DNA of 64,000 nucleotides. Origin: Neoscytalidium dimidiatum (taxonomy: Eukaryota; Ascomycota; Dothideomycetes; Botryosphaeriales; Botryosphaeriaceae). Below, piece by piece: positions 35,173-45,174 of the stretch (position 1 is its first letter; each line of letters begins with the position of its first letter). Below the pieces are notes generated by a model. It ran no database searches. It was not told the origin of the DNA and saw only the letters and a list, made by a program, of their open reading frames with translations. The stretch is from NCBI GenBank assembly GCA_037367355.1, contig CM074703.1, forward strand, positions 558,001 through 622,000, read 5' to 3'. The position numbers and the translations under genes are program-made.

Positions 35173-37038
35173 GACTGGCAGTAGGTATGCGGCGGCCTAT
35201 CAGACAAAGTGCACAGCGAGCGGTGGTTGTCCGGAGGAGCGTCCTCGCAGGCAGCCGCGCCTTTGGCGCAGGGACACAGTGCGCACGATTTATTGGCCAC
35301 GGAATGCACGAGGGAGTCGCGGTTCAAGTCACGTGCATCATCGACGGGGACTTCGTCGGCAGCGAACAGTTCCCAGGGTGTGTGGGACGGACGGCAGGAC
35401 TTCTCTTTCAGCGACGACGGGTCGGGCGGCGTTGATGCGGCGGGCGGAGGTTGGACGCGGAGGCGGGCGCTGAAGGCAGCGCGCCGCACGGGCCATGTTT
35501 CAGCCCTACCGTACGCGCATCCGCTACCGTGCAGCCTGCAGCCGCTGATCCCTGTCGCGGCTCGCCTCACGTCTTCCCCGGCCGACCTCACTCGACTTTC
35601 AATCTGTGCCTTTTCCAGCGCGCTTCACTTCTGCGCACTCCATTCGAAGAGTCAGTGAACGATGTGTATGAGCCTCACCTGTATGATTCATTTGCCTTCG
35701 GTCTCTTATTCTGCCGAATTTCTCGACCATCCCAACCGAAGTTACGCTCACGACTATACGGACTCCGCGTCATGGCTGAGAGACTGGAATTTCTCCACGA
35801 ATAATTCATCGTGATCCAACTCCAATGTATAAAGCGTTATGTATGTCTACCCACTTCCGAAGGTGTCAGTCGAGCACCCACATATTCCAAGTGTCTTCTT
35901 GAATGCCGGCCGGCGTCTTGCTTCAAGCTGGAGTCAGAAGTATGGCGATTCCTGTATCTTCGTTATATGAACTACATGTGGACGCATGTGAAGCTCCCGG
36001 GTATCTGTCATTATGCGGTATGTGAAGATATGTGCACTGGATACGTCTGTGCGGGAAAGTCCCGGAGGGCCGTGTCCACTGGGCCGGCCAGACTGGCTTC
36101 CAGCACACTTCGATGAGGTCGTTCCACTGGCCACGTTTATTCACATATTTCTGTAGAGTTGAGTGCTGTTACTGATTTGCTGACACATCAATCCCATAGA
36201 ATGCGAGCCAGATGCTAACCTCACCTCCATTATGTCTGTTGCGCTGGAGCAGAGGTGGGGTATTTCCAGAAATGCGGTGTACCTTGCTTTCATGAAGACT
36301 CTGCTCACTGTCTTGCTTATCATGGTCATCTCGAAACTTCTTTCTCAGCTGGAGGGCAAGGTCCGATGTGAACGCGGCGCCTCATCTGCTACAGCGGAGG
36401 ATTAGGTCGTCCCCTGCTGGGAGGCGGTGCGGAAGACTGCCCCACGGCGGCTCCGGAAGTACCCCGCTGGCTCGCCCGCTCTACGTGCTCCACAGCAGCC
36501 TCTAGTCGAAGCTTTACGGTGTGCTGCTGCTGTGTACCAGGCACCAATTGCGTCATCGACATGCTGGTTGAGCAAGCAGCGCCGCCGCCAGCCCTACGCG
36601 GCAGCCCTAAGAGAGCATCCCTGCACAATCAAGGCTTATCAGTGACCACGCCAGTCCCAAGGCATGAGAGCCTGTGTCTAGCTCGTTCCGTCTGCATCGG
36701 GCCGCAAAGCCATGGCGACGCATAGGCCACAGCACCTTTAGAAACGCCCTCCGCGCCTGCTTCCGCTGTCTCCCCCGCCTCGCGCCTGCCTTACCTACAC
36801 TCGTTGACTTGCAAAAAAACGGCGCTAAGCCAGCAAACTCGACCGGGGGTTGCCACTAGCGCGGTCGTCGATCAGCTGCACGCGAAGCAGCCTCCTTCCG
36901 CCTGCACTTATAAAATCCCCCCTCCTCCCCGCACTCCGAACTCTTTTTTCCCCCCCTCCAACCCGAACCTTCCTTCTCTTCTGTCCGAGGTCACTCTCAT
37001 TGACGCATCAATACCTGTCTTCCATCCGACGCAAAGTC
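35173..37038. other. Intergenic, 1.9 kb, between divergent SEC15 and Mei2-like gene
   Basis: Long region with no recognisable coding sequence. The part next to the Mei2-like gene (about 36.85–37.03 kb) is strongly pyrimidine-rich on the plus strand, as common near fungal transcription starts. Long upstream regions are typical of regulated developmental genes. Confidence 0.4.
36909..36915 (+). promoter_or_regulatory. TATA box of the Mei2-like gene
   Basis: TATAAAA, 124 bp before the start codon at 37039 and followed by a CT-rich tract, the normal order of core promoter elements in ascomycetes. Confidence 0.5.
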
Positions 37039-39129
37039 ATGTCTCCTTCGTCCTTCGTTCCGGGCAACGCGCTGCCCTCGAGCCCGCCTGCGCCCTACTC
37101 CTCTGACTCTGACAGCACCGGTCACTACCCCGTTCGTGCCCTTGTTCGCAACAGCGAGTCTGACTCTGCCATCCTGACTGCAATTGTCGAGTCGTTCATC
37201 GACCCTGCCAATGTCGTGTTCAGCACCGATGCCCCCGGCCTCACTCGTTATGTGCAGGTCAAGTTCGAAGATGAATTGACCCTCAACTCCTTCTGCATTG
37301 CCGCTCTCTCCGACACCATCAAGGTTTGTATTTGGACTTCTCACTTCACTTCACCTTTACCTTGCTTGCGCACCGCCTTGGCCCTACTTCACTTCATCTC
37401 TTTCCCGTACTTCGCCTTACCCCTCACCTCACCTCACTTCTTTCCGTACTTTACCTTGCTTGCGCACCGCCTTGGCCCTACTTCACTTCATCTCTTTCCC
37501 GTACTTCGCCTTACCCCTCACCTCACCTCACTTCTTTCCGTACTTTACCTCAACTTGCCGATCATCGCTTGCAATACGAAGCCGGACGCTTCCCAACCTC
37601 AGACCGAGCCGCCTGTGAGGGCTAACAGTGCACAGGGTACGCCTTTTGAGGCCGCTGAAGACGTATACCAGGTCTCGAAGAACACTGTCATCTTCGAGTT
37701 TGACTCGCTCACTGAGGCCGAGTATGCCTTGCACGCTCAGGACCAACTCGCTAGTCGCCTCGCTCAGGAGGGAAAAATTATCGTCGAGTGCATCAGTGTT
37801 GAGCACTTCGCCCTCCTCCTGAATGATGTCCACTCTCGTCGCCCAGCCTTCAACCGCTATGAGGGCCAGATCGTTGTTCAGCTTACTGCCTCGGCTCATG
37901 TTGACGCCTCTCTTGGTGGAGCCTGCCTTGCAATCATGTCCTGGATGGACAACCACCTCGGAAGTCAGGACCTTCGTTCTGCCTTCTGCATGAGCCAGGT
38001 CCATGGCGTCGGCTATCACGGTTACCAGTTCCGCTTGGAGCTGGACTCCCGCGCCTTGGCGGAGCATAGGGTTGCCAGACAGCCTTTCGGAGGTCAGGTC
38101 AAGGTGAGCTATCTGACGCTGCAAAACGCTCTGCTCGATCAGCCTAACTCAGTGTAGAATTCTTCCTTCACTAGCCGTGTCACCGCGTATCAGCCCGACG
38201 GATACCGTGTTATCGAGCGCCCTGTTAGCCCTGGAAAGCATGAGCTCGCTCGTGCTACTCAGCCACTGTACGCTGGTGGCGCCGTTCAGGGTTCTCATGG
38301 AATTGCTGGTCCACGCCGGACCTCCTTCGGCTCTGGTCGCCGTGACGACCAAAACAACGCTATTGACGTTGAGCGCATCAAGCGCGGCCTCGATGTCCGT
38401 ACAACGGTCATGCTAAGGAACATTCCCAACCAGATGACAACGGTAAGTAATTCCTTCCTTTTTCATGCTTTCGTGACAGTGGTTGACTCTTGATTAGTAT
38501 GATCTTGAGAAGCTGTTGAAGCAGTGGGCCTTTGGCCAGTTCGACTTCTTGTACTTGCGCATCGATTTCGCGAACATGTGCAACGTCGGATATGCCTTCG
38601 TTAACTTCGATAGCCCTATGACCATCGTCAAGGTGAAGCAGCAGCTGGACACCGAGGGATGGCCTGGTCACCTTGGCTCCAACAAGAGGGCTGCAATGTC
38701 GTACGCGACTGTCCAGGGCGTGGAGTCCCTGATTGAGAAGTTCAGGAACTCGTCTGTCATGTGCGAGGCGCCGCAGTGCCGCCCTCGGGTGAGTAGTTCC
38801 ATGTCTTTGAACAGTCAGTCGGATCATAGCTAAAGGACGCAGCTCTTCTACACCGCAGATGACGTTACCAACGACCCGTTGCAGTGGCACCTTCAGTGCC
38901 AGGAGAAGCCGTTCCCCCTGCCGAACAACGAGGCGAAGCTCGCCCGTTCGCGCCAGAACGCGGAAACTCAGGGTAAGCTCCGATGCATCTGATATCCTTG
39001 CTCTTGCTAAGTGCGATGACAGGCCTGTACCCCGCTCACTCCCGCGAGGAGCATCGTCGTGGTTTCTACCACAATAACTTCGACCGTGGTAACCCCAAGA
39101 GTTACTATGGTCGCCTCTCTTATTACTAA
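37039..39129 (+). CDS. Mei2-like RNA-binding protein (RRM_2 domain)
   Basis: Related to fission yeast Mei2, an RNA-binding regulator of meiosis. Model: join(37039..37323,37603..38103,38194..38442,38498..38788,38843..38972,39023..39129), about 520 aa. The C-terminal Mei2-type RRM is clear: TTVMLRNIPNQM (RNP2), FDFLYLRIDFANMCNVGYAF (RNP1), then MSYATVQG and IEKFRNSSVMCE. The N-terminal half shows weaker RRM-like strands (PVRALVRN..., GVGYHGYQFRLELD). Intron 1 is long (about 280 nt) and contains the 94-bp duplication; its acceptor could be at 37581, 37602 or 37635, all in frame. Intron 2 (38104–38193) removes an in-frame TAG at 38155–38157. The protein is shorter than full Mei2 (about 750 aa). 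Confidence 0.82.
37356..37549 (+). repeat. 94-bp perfect tandem duplication in Mei2-like intron 1
   Basis: Copy 1 is 37356–37449, copy 2 is 37450–37543, and the next bases (37544–37549) begin a third copy. I find no mismatch between the copies. The unit is pyrimidine-rich on the coding strand. As 94 is not a multiple of three, it must be non-coding or would shift the frame. Confidence 0.93.
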
Positions 39130-40080
39130 ACCATCCAACATTGATACCTTCTTGTCTCCTGTCGTTGGTGTTTCCGTTGGAAACCTCTTGCGATAGGCAC
39201 AAGTCCTGGATCATGTTGGTAATGGTTGGTTGATGATGTGTGGTCCTTGATTTCTTTCTGCTAATTTTCCTGTTTTCGAAATGGTGTGTGGTCATCGGCA
39301 CAGGTGGTGGAAGGGACTCATGTTCTCTTTCTTTTCGACATCCAAGGGTGAAGTTCATATGCGACTCAATCAGCTCGACGAATGTGGTCCAAGGTTGCCT
39401 CAGCACCTCCGACTCTTCGAAATAGAGACCCAAGACCCGGTCTCGAGGTAGATAGCTTGCTCAATGCTGATCTCCTCCTATTAAGTTTCTCTCTTTGATA
39501 AAGATTGGTGATGCGTGGAATGGTTGACAGAGCCGGCCAACTGATGCGTCAGGCCCGCGTCAGCTGGAGATGCGCGTGCGGAAGATCTGCAAGTGCCGCC
39601 GCTCAGCCTGTTGAGTGGAAGCATGTCCTTGTTCGAGCTTTCAAGCGCAGTCTTGCATTCCCGTGCGGGTCATGGCGTAATCAGCTTGTTGTAGGGGAAG
39701 ACTCCGGAATTGATAGTCACGGCGCGTGACAGATGGCCGGCTATGATGGGGGGCGCACCGTGGTGAGTACGTCAGATGACAGAAACCGGTGGTTGGAATT
39801 GGATGGTAAAATAGAGGGGAGTCGCGTGGACCCTCTGTTTCTTGCCTCCGCTTGAGGCGGCTGGGTCTTTCCTACCCTTCTCTTTGCCGCTGTTGCATGC
39901 TGTCCTCCGCTCATCAAGGAGGTATACTGGATACTGTGCCTTGGGCTTAGTTCATCAACTACTGTTGGATACCTGCTTTCTTCGGCGTAGCTTCCGCGCA
40001 GTACTGGCAGAGATTGGATTTTCTTCCTGCCCTTGGTTTGGTCTTTTCCATGACCGGTTGCCGGTCCTGGAATGTGCAGA

Positions 40081-40990
40081 TCAGCAGCTACCGTGTGGCT
40101 CTATCGTTATGAGAATGCCTTCCGGGAAGGATGGAGCACTGGAGGTCCTCCTGTCTCGCGGTTGTGGCTGGGCCTGGAGTTGTAGATCTTCCTGGCTGGC
40201 AGTGGGTACGGCTTCGGTCGGAGCCTGCTGTAGGTATGCCGTGGGTGGTGGAAGATGGAATGCAGTGGACACCGTAGAATATCTGGCTGCAGCGGTCAGT
40301 CATGGAAGTATGGCACCTCCAGCGTAGAATAGCTGTAACGCTGCTGTTGAGGTAGATATGGGCGGGGCGGCGAGGGTGGCCTTGAAGCCGCTGATATTTG
40401 AGCCCTGAGTGGAAGTGAGGTGCTGCTGTTTCTTCAGAGCTGTTGAATATGGCCCAGCTCTCTCGGAGGTCTTGTTGAAAAGAAGAAGGGGGATTTGGAA
40501 GAATAAAAAGATGAGATAGAGGCAGATAGGCAGCTGTGGGGGAGGAAGATGAGTTAGTGGCAGGTGCGCACGAAGCTGAGGATATGTGCCACGTGCGTGT
40601 GCGTCAGGAGGACGCACCAGGCAGCAAAGCACATGCTGGACCCTGCATATGGGCAGACCTCTTACTTGCTGATGTAAAGTCGTACAGGAAGATCTGAATG
40701 TTATGTTTTTAGACAGTGTCGCAGTGGAAGCTGTGGCTGGACCGGCCCATCCAGAGCAAGCTGAGAAGATTGATCGAAGACTGACTGAGAAGTTGTTTGA
40801 AGACTTCCAGACCCGGGTTCATGTCCAGGAGGAAGAGTCAGCTGTTCATCCAGGATTGGATGTGTCTGGTTCCCACGAATTCGGGTAGAAAGTTGAAGTA
40901 TCAACGGTAGTCGGGGGGGGGGGGAGAATAGGAGGATAGAGAGCAGAGGCAAGATTTGAAGAGACCGGAGAAAAACTGCTTAAATCAAAG
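40081..40990 (-). ncRNA. Candidate spliced minus-strand transcript, possibly non-coding
   Basis: Reading the minus strand leftward from about 40990, a long CT-rich block (poly-T and poly-C tracts) resembles a fungal transcription start. Further on, a well-formed intron can be placed at 40669–40536: donor GTAAGA, branch CACTAAC and acceptor CCCCCACAG. After it, Gln- and Pro-rich frames occur (for example a run ending with TAYLQQAPTEAVPTASQED, which stops at 40081), but no long ATG-initiated frame continues through. It could be a non-coding RNA, a long 5' leader, or an orphan disordered protein. The boundaries are approximate. Confidence 0.25.
40913..40924. repeat. Poly-G tract (12 nt)
   Basis: Twelve consecutive G on the plus strand, part of a purine-rich block; on the minus strand it is the C run of the promoter-like tract. 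Confidence 0.9.
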
Positions 40991-42221
40991 GAATCTACCA
41001 GCTCACTGGAGATCGAATTATACTGAGAGAACGAGGATCAAAAAAACAAAAAAAAAATCAGGAGAAAGGAGACTAGTGTGCCACGAGGACCGATGTAGAA
41101 GGCAGCAGCGCAGAAAACCAGCGGAGGTTTGCTGTAGCGGAGAAGAGCTCTCCTGGGACGTGCTTCGGTGAAATGCGCCTTCGAAGATGTCTGGTCTTGC
41201 CCTTGGTGCGTTATTGCGAAGTGTTATGACGTCGGACAATACAGACTTGCCCTTCGTCATAACCCGAGTAGCTGGGCTTCGGCTAGGGCACCGGTATGTG
41301 CGGAGAGCTTGGCGGTGACTTGATCTATTTTGGGATGGGGAGATGTTGTCTTAAAGCTCCAAGCTCTTACATTATATGTCTTTATGCATTCTTTGGGACA
41401 ATAGTGAACAATAGTAAGCAACAGCTATTGTCGGACCGTGAACGGTGCAAGCAGGGACACTTGAAATTTGGGCTTGGTATGATCTGGAATGCCGGACAAC
41501 GTATAGAAATATACCGTCAGAAACTTCATCCCAAACACCAGTGATACTTGGACTGTTCTTCTGATATATTTTAATCGAAATGGCTCTGGGGTTCTCGTTA
41601 TTTGCAGTTAGTTGCTTTATTTGTTTGCCTCAGATGCTCCCGGATGTTCCGGAAACGCGGCACAGAGCATGTTCCCCGATGTATCGATGGTGCCAACAAC
41701 GTATTCGGCTCTATGGCATCTTTAATGAGTCGGCGGTTTGTTTTGAGCGAAATTAACAGATCAACGCGTCGAAGCTTCGGTGTTGCAAGGAGGTTGAAAT
41801 GTGTAAAGTGTGGAGGGCGGGAAGCGAGACGTTGTCTTCGACCATGGGAACCCGAGCCGAGGGCCCACACCTTTGCAAATCTCTCCGGCCCTCTCGGCTC
41901 TGTGCGCCCCAAATCATCAAAGTCTCATCGTCTGTCACTTCCGTTGCCGTGGACGCTCAATAGTATTGCCTGTTACTCTGAATGACAGCATTAACAGCTG
42001 TGAGCCGTCGATCAGTCCCCTGCGTCACCTCCGCGGCAGCTCGACTGTTTAAGTAACACCCCTGTTCCGGCCCTCTCAACGCTTGCATTCCAGCTATCCG
42101 CTTTCGCCTCAGAGGCATTTCCTACTTACTCTATATACACCGTATCTACGCCTCGAAATCCTCACGGCAGAATACCTTCGCAAGCATCGCATGCTTGTTT
42201 TCACGCAAACCCCGAAAATTC

Positions 42222-43224
42222 ATGGCCATGGCATCAACCCCTGCACCAACAGCGCCGCCACGTCTGAAGCCGCATGAGCTCGCCGATTTGACGACATTCT
42301 GCGATATCATGCTTTTGATCTATCACCGTAATTTGAATCAGCATCGACACAGCATCTGGTGGCGCAGCTTCTCCGTCTTTCGCCGTGAGCTGTCCCACTT
42401 CCTCGCTGAATACGCCACCTATCAGCCACCCACTGCTACCCTCGCCTCTCCCGGCGCATCCAAGCCATCAGCGAAGGCCTCGAAACTGGCTGCAAGACGT
42501 GCGGCTGCCAGGCTAGAGGGATGGAAAAAAGGCTCTGTGCCGCGATGGTATCTGTACGTTCATTCTTTTGGCTTGGCAATGTTATGCACAACGCACACCA
42601 TATCTCTCTCTCCTTTGTTCATTTTTGTGTTATTCTTCGCTAACACTTGACAGTGCCTTCACCGAAGTTATCAGCTCAACTCAGTTTTCGGCGATAGGGT
42701 TGGTGTTGCTGGCAATTTTGGCGCGTGTGACGCATGTGACGGGCATCACAGCCGCGTACGAGGATGAAGCGGAGCAGGCAATGCAAGCTGCGTTGCGAGA
42801 GTTTGCGGAGAAGGATGCAGAGAAGCTTTTCGGTGCTGTAGAGCCTGGTGGAACTAGCGAGCGAGCGAGTGCTAAAGAAACCGAGGCGGAAGACTTGGGT
42901 GAGGTGATCGTGCGCAGGGAAGACCTGGGAGAGGTAATCGGTAGAGGCGATGATGATGAAGCTGAAAGCGCGGCCAACTCCGGTCCCTTGTCGAAAATGA
43001 AGAAGAAAAAGAAAAGGGAAACTTCCAGGATGCCGGCGGCTCTATCCGAGACACGAGCCGGACCAGAAGCCAAGAAGGAGTTGGTAGTAGCAAAGAGAAA
43101 AGATAAGAGAGTTGTCGAGGCCGAGGCAGTCCCAGAGACCGAGGAAAAGGAACCGCCCAAGAAGAAGAAGAGGACAAAGAAGGGAAAGAATAGCGCGATC
43201 GATGACTTGTTCGCAGGCCTGTAG
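42222..43224 (+). CDS. RMP1: RNase MRP subunit RMP1-like protein
   Basis: Protein of the RNase MRP ribonucleoprotein, which processes pre-rRNA. Model: join(42222..42553,42654..43224), 300 aa, one 100-nt intron with a CTAAC branch. The RMP1 RNA-binding core is visible: LLIYHRNLNQHRHSIWWRSFSVFRRELS, a linker, PRWYLAFTEVISSTQFSAIGLVLLAILARV across the intron. The C-terminal third is disordered, acidic and then strongly basic, with KKKKK and PPKKKKRTKKGKN clusters that can serve as nuclear/nucleolar signals. Two ATGs occur, at 42222 and 42228; the second has the better context (gccATGG), a difference of two residues. Longer than budding yeast Rmp1 (about 200 aa) because of the tail. Confidence 0.82.
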
Positions 43225-43641
43225 ATGGAAAATGTGGCCTATCCAAGCAATGGATGGCATGGGCATAGATGGAGGGCGGGTTGCAAGGAGGATCCTTAAG
43301 GTCTCAGGATAAGTGGACGGGAACTGCTTCGACTCAGGGGAAGTTGCAGCACTCGTCCTGAGGTGAATGTTGCTAACAAAGGTGAACTTACATGTGCGGA
43401 TGACTACGTCAACTACGCATGCGCTGAGCTCGACTCTGACGCGCTCCGGCACGCCGATGCACCTGATAAATCTTGACCCCCAACCCAGCTCCTCTCATCT
43501 CAACACACGCACCTCGACCCTCCGCACTTACTCTGCGCACCGCTCACTACTCTCCCGAAGACCCACCAAAAAGTAAGTCTGAACAGCATATCCGCCAGAT
43601 ATTCAAGTCGCCAGCTAACTTCGCTTTATAGCCCGCCCAAG
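43225..43641. promoter_or_regulatory. Promoter and 5' leader of the cysteine-module gene
   Basis: 417 bp between RMP1 and the next start codon, including a probable 5' UTR intron at 43573–43631. Confidence 0.45.
43573..43631 (+). other. Probable 5' UTR intron
   Basis: Donor GTAAGT, branch GCTAAC and acceptor TTATAG, 59 nt, ending 10 nt before the ATG at 43642. Splicing would put an upstream frame in phase with the coding sequence, but such an extension would bury the signal peptide, so a leader intron is the simpler reading. Confidence 0.6.
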
Positions 43642-45174
43642 ATGAGGCCCCAGAACGCCTTCTTTATTGCTCTCGGCTTGGCTGTCACCGCTGCCTTTGC
43701 TACTTTCTCATCTGCCAACACGAATGCCGTCACCTCAGCTCCTGCTCTGGATGACTTCGCCACCGACGGGCCGCCCATACTGGCCGTGAGGAACACATGC
43801 TCGGAAAATTGCACCATTGACGACGGCGACTGCCTCTTGGCATGCATGGACGCTAGCGATATGGCCTGTGTTGATGGGTGCGATGTACTGGACTCCACCT
43901 TCCTTGACTGCATCGACGACTGTGTTCACAAGGCACTCCCGGTCGCTACTGCAGCTGCTGTTTTCGAGCCTCTTGACGCTGTGAAGGTAGAGCAGCATGA
44001 TTTGCGCAATATCTGCTTTGACTACAAGCTCTGCTACAACAAGAATTGCGAGTCGTCTGCGAACCTGTACTGCAGAGTTTCCTGTAACTTTCAGTATGCC
44101 TACTATTGCCGACATGGCTGCAGTATCGGCTGTCCCAGCTGGATCAACTCCACGCAACCATCGACCACGCATTTACCCACTGCTACTACCGCTTCCAAGG
44201 TCGAAGCTATCGGTGCCAGACGCAGCTCGCTCGATCAGCCCGAGCCACTTCCAATGAAACTCTGCCACCAGTATTGTGATGGTCGCGACCAAGGCTGCCA
44301 TGACCAATGCGACCATGCGGCTTCTTGGTACATGTGCCAACTCGGCTGTGGCCATTTTGATATCGGGTGCTTCCAGAATTGCAGCCGGCAATATCCCGAA
44401 TTTGACCACAGGGTTACGGTTGCCATCTCTGCTGACTATTCATCGACGGCCATCGAGGAGTTTGATAGGCAGGTTGCGAATACCGGTGACGCCGATAACG
44501 AGTGCCGTGAGGAATACCCCGATGCAGATGAGGATCTCCACCAGAAATGTCTGCAGAGCAAGAGGTCGATTGCGTGCTACTTCGCTTGCCCCGATGACGA
44601 CAAGAAGTGTTTCAATAAATGTGCCGACCTCACCCGCTACCATCATCTGGCTGAGTACATCAACGGGGTGGACTTCACGCCTCCTAATCAGATACCCTTT
44701 ACGCCGTGCGGCCAACGAAAGCGTGATCTCATCCCCGCACTCGGTCGTGGAATTCCCGAGGTAGAACAGTTGGAACGCCGCAGCCCATGCTTGGATAGGT
44801 GCCAACCTTACGACAGGCAGTGTCTTCGCGTCATCATCGAGACTTGTTACGACGAGACCATATCCATATGCAAGTCTCAGTGCCCGGACATCAGCATCAC
44901 CGAAGACTGTGTGTTGAACTGCGTCGAAGCCGCATACCCCTCTACATCCTCCGTTGTCACTCTCAATACGCCTGCAACCACTCTTCAGGCTCACACTACC
45001 CCAGCAAATAGAGGCACTTGCCTTGACAACTGCGATCCTTCCGACACCGACTGCCTGATGAAGTGCCAAGAACAAATGGGTGATCCTCCTTGCATGATGA
45101 GATGCTGGGGGCTCGAGAACCCATACAACTGCATGAAGGAGTGTGCAGATAGCAAAGTCCCTCGGCTTCCTTAA
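43642..45174 (+). CDS. Secreted cysteine-rich protein with six C-x3-C modules
   Basis: Uninterrupted frame of 510 aa; I do not recognise a described family. A signal peptide covers about residues 1–25. Forty-seven cysteines fall almost entirely into six modules of the kind C-x3-C-x6-C-x3-C-x7/8-C-x3-C-x6–9-C-x3-C: Cys 53–94, 125–164 (irregular), 208–247, 288–327 (six Cys), 383–427 and 460–501. Spacers are Ser/Thr/Pro/Ala-rich. Dibasic sites lie between modules (RR 193–194, KR 360–361, RR 379–380 directly before module 5), where a Kex2-type protease could cut. N-glycosylation sequons occur near 56, 169 and 246. Paired C-x3-C spacing recalls helical-hairpin peptides, but this is only pattern similarity. 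No GPI signal or membrane helix is visible at the C-terminus. Confidence 0.85.
   Translation: MRPQNAFFIALGLAVTAAFATFSSANTNAVTSAPALDDFATDGPPILAVRNTCSENCTIDDGDCLLACMDASDMACVDGCDVLDSTFLDCIDDCVHKALPVATAAAVFEPLDAVKVEQHDLRNICFDYKLCYNKNCESSANLYCRVSCNFQYAYYCRHGCSIGCPSWINSTQPSTTHLPTATTASKVEAIGARRSSLDQPEPLPMKLCHQYCDGRDQGCHDQCDHAASWYMCQLGCGHFDIGCFQNCSRQYPEFDHRVTVAISADYSSTAIEEFDRQVANTGDADNECREEYPDADEDLHQKCLQSKRSIACYFACPDDDKKCFNKCADLTRYHHLAEYINGVDFTPPNQIPFTPCGQRKRDLIPALGRGIPEVEQLERRSPCLDRCQPYDRQCLRVIIETCYDETISICKSQCPDISITEDCVLNCVEAAYPSTSSVVTLNTPATTLQAHTTPANRGTCLDNCDPSDTDCLMKCQEQMGDPPCMMRCWGLENPYNCMKECADSKVPRLP

Larger units (their letters stand above)
39130..42221. other. 3.1 kb without a recognised protein gene
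   Basis: Only short or random-looking frames. On the minus strand 39.2–41.0 kb has a CT-rich promoter-like block and splice-like signals (see the ncRNA candidate). The stretch 41.2–41.6 kb is AT-rich. The last 200 bp hold the promoter and leader of RMP1. Confidence 0.4.

Noticed and set aside
39842..40327. 161-aa open frame on the plus strand
   Set aside because: Cys/Leu/Arg-rich without domain features, and antisense to the stretch with the better splice signals.
43367..43641. In-frame upstream extension of the cysteine-module protein through the intron 43573–43631
   Set aside because: It would bury a strong signal peptide; the phase match is most likely chance.
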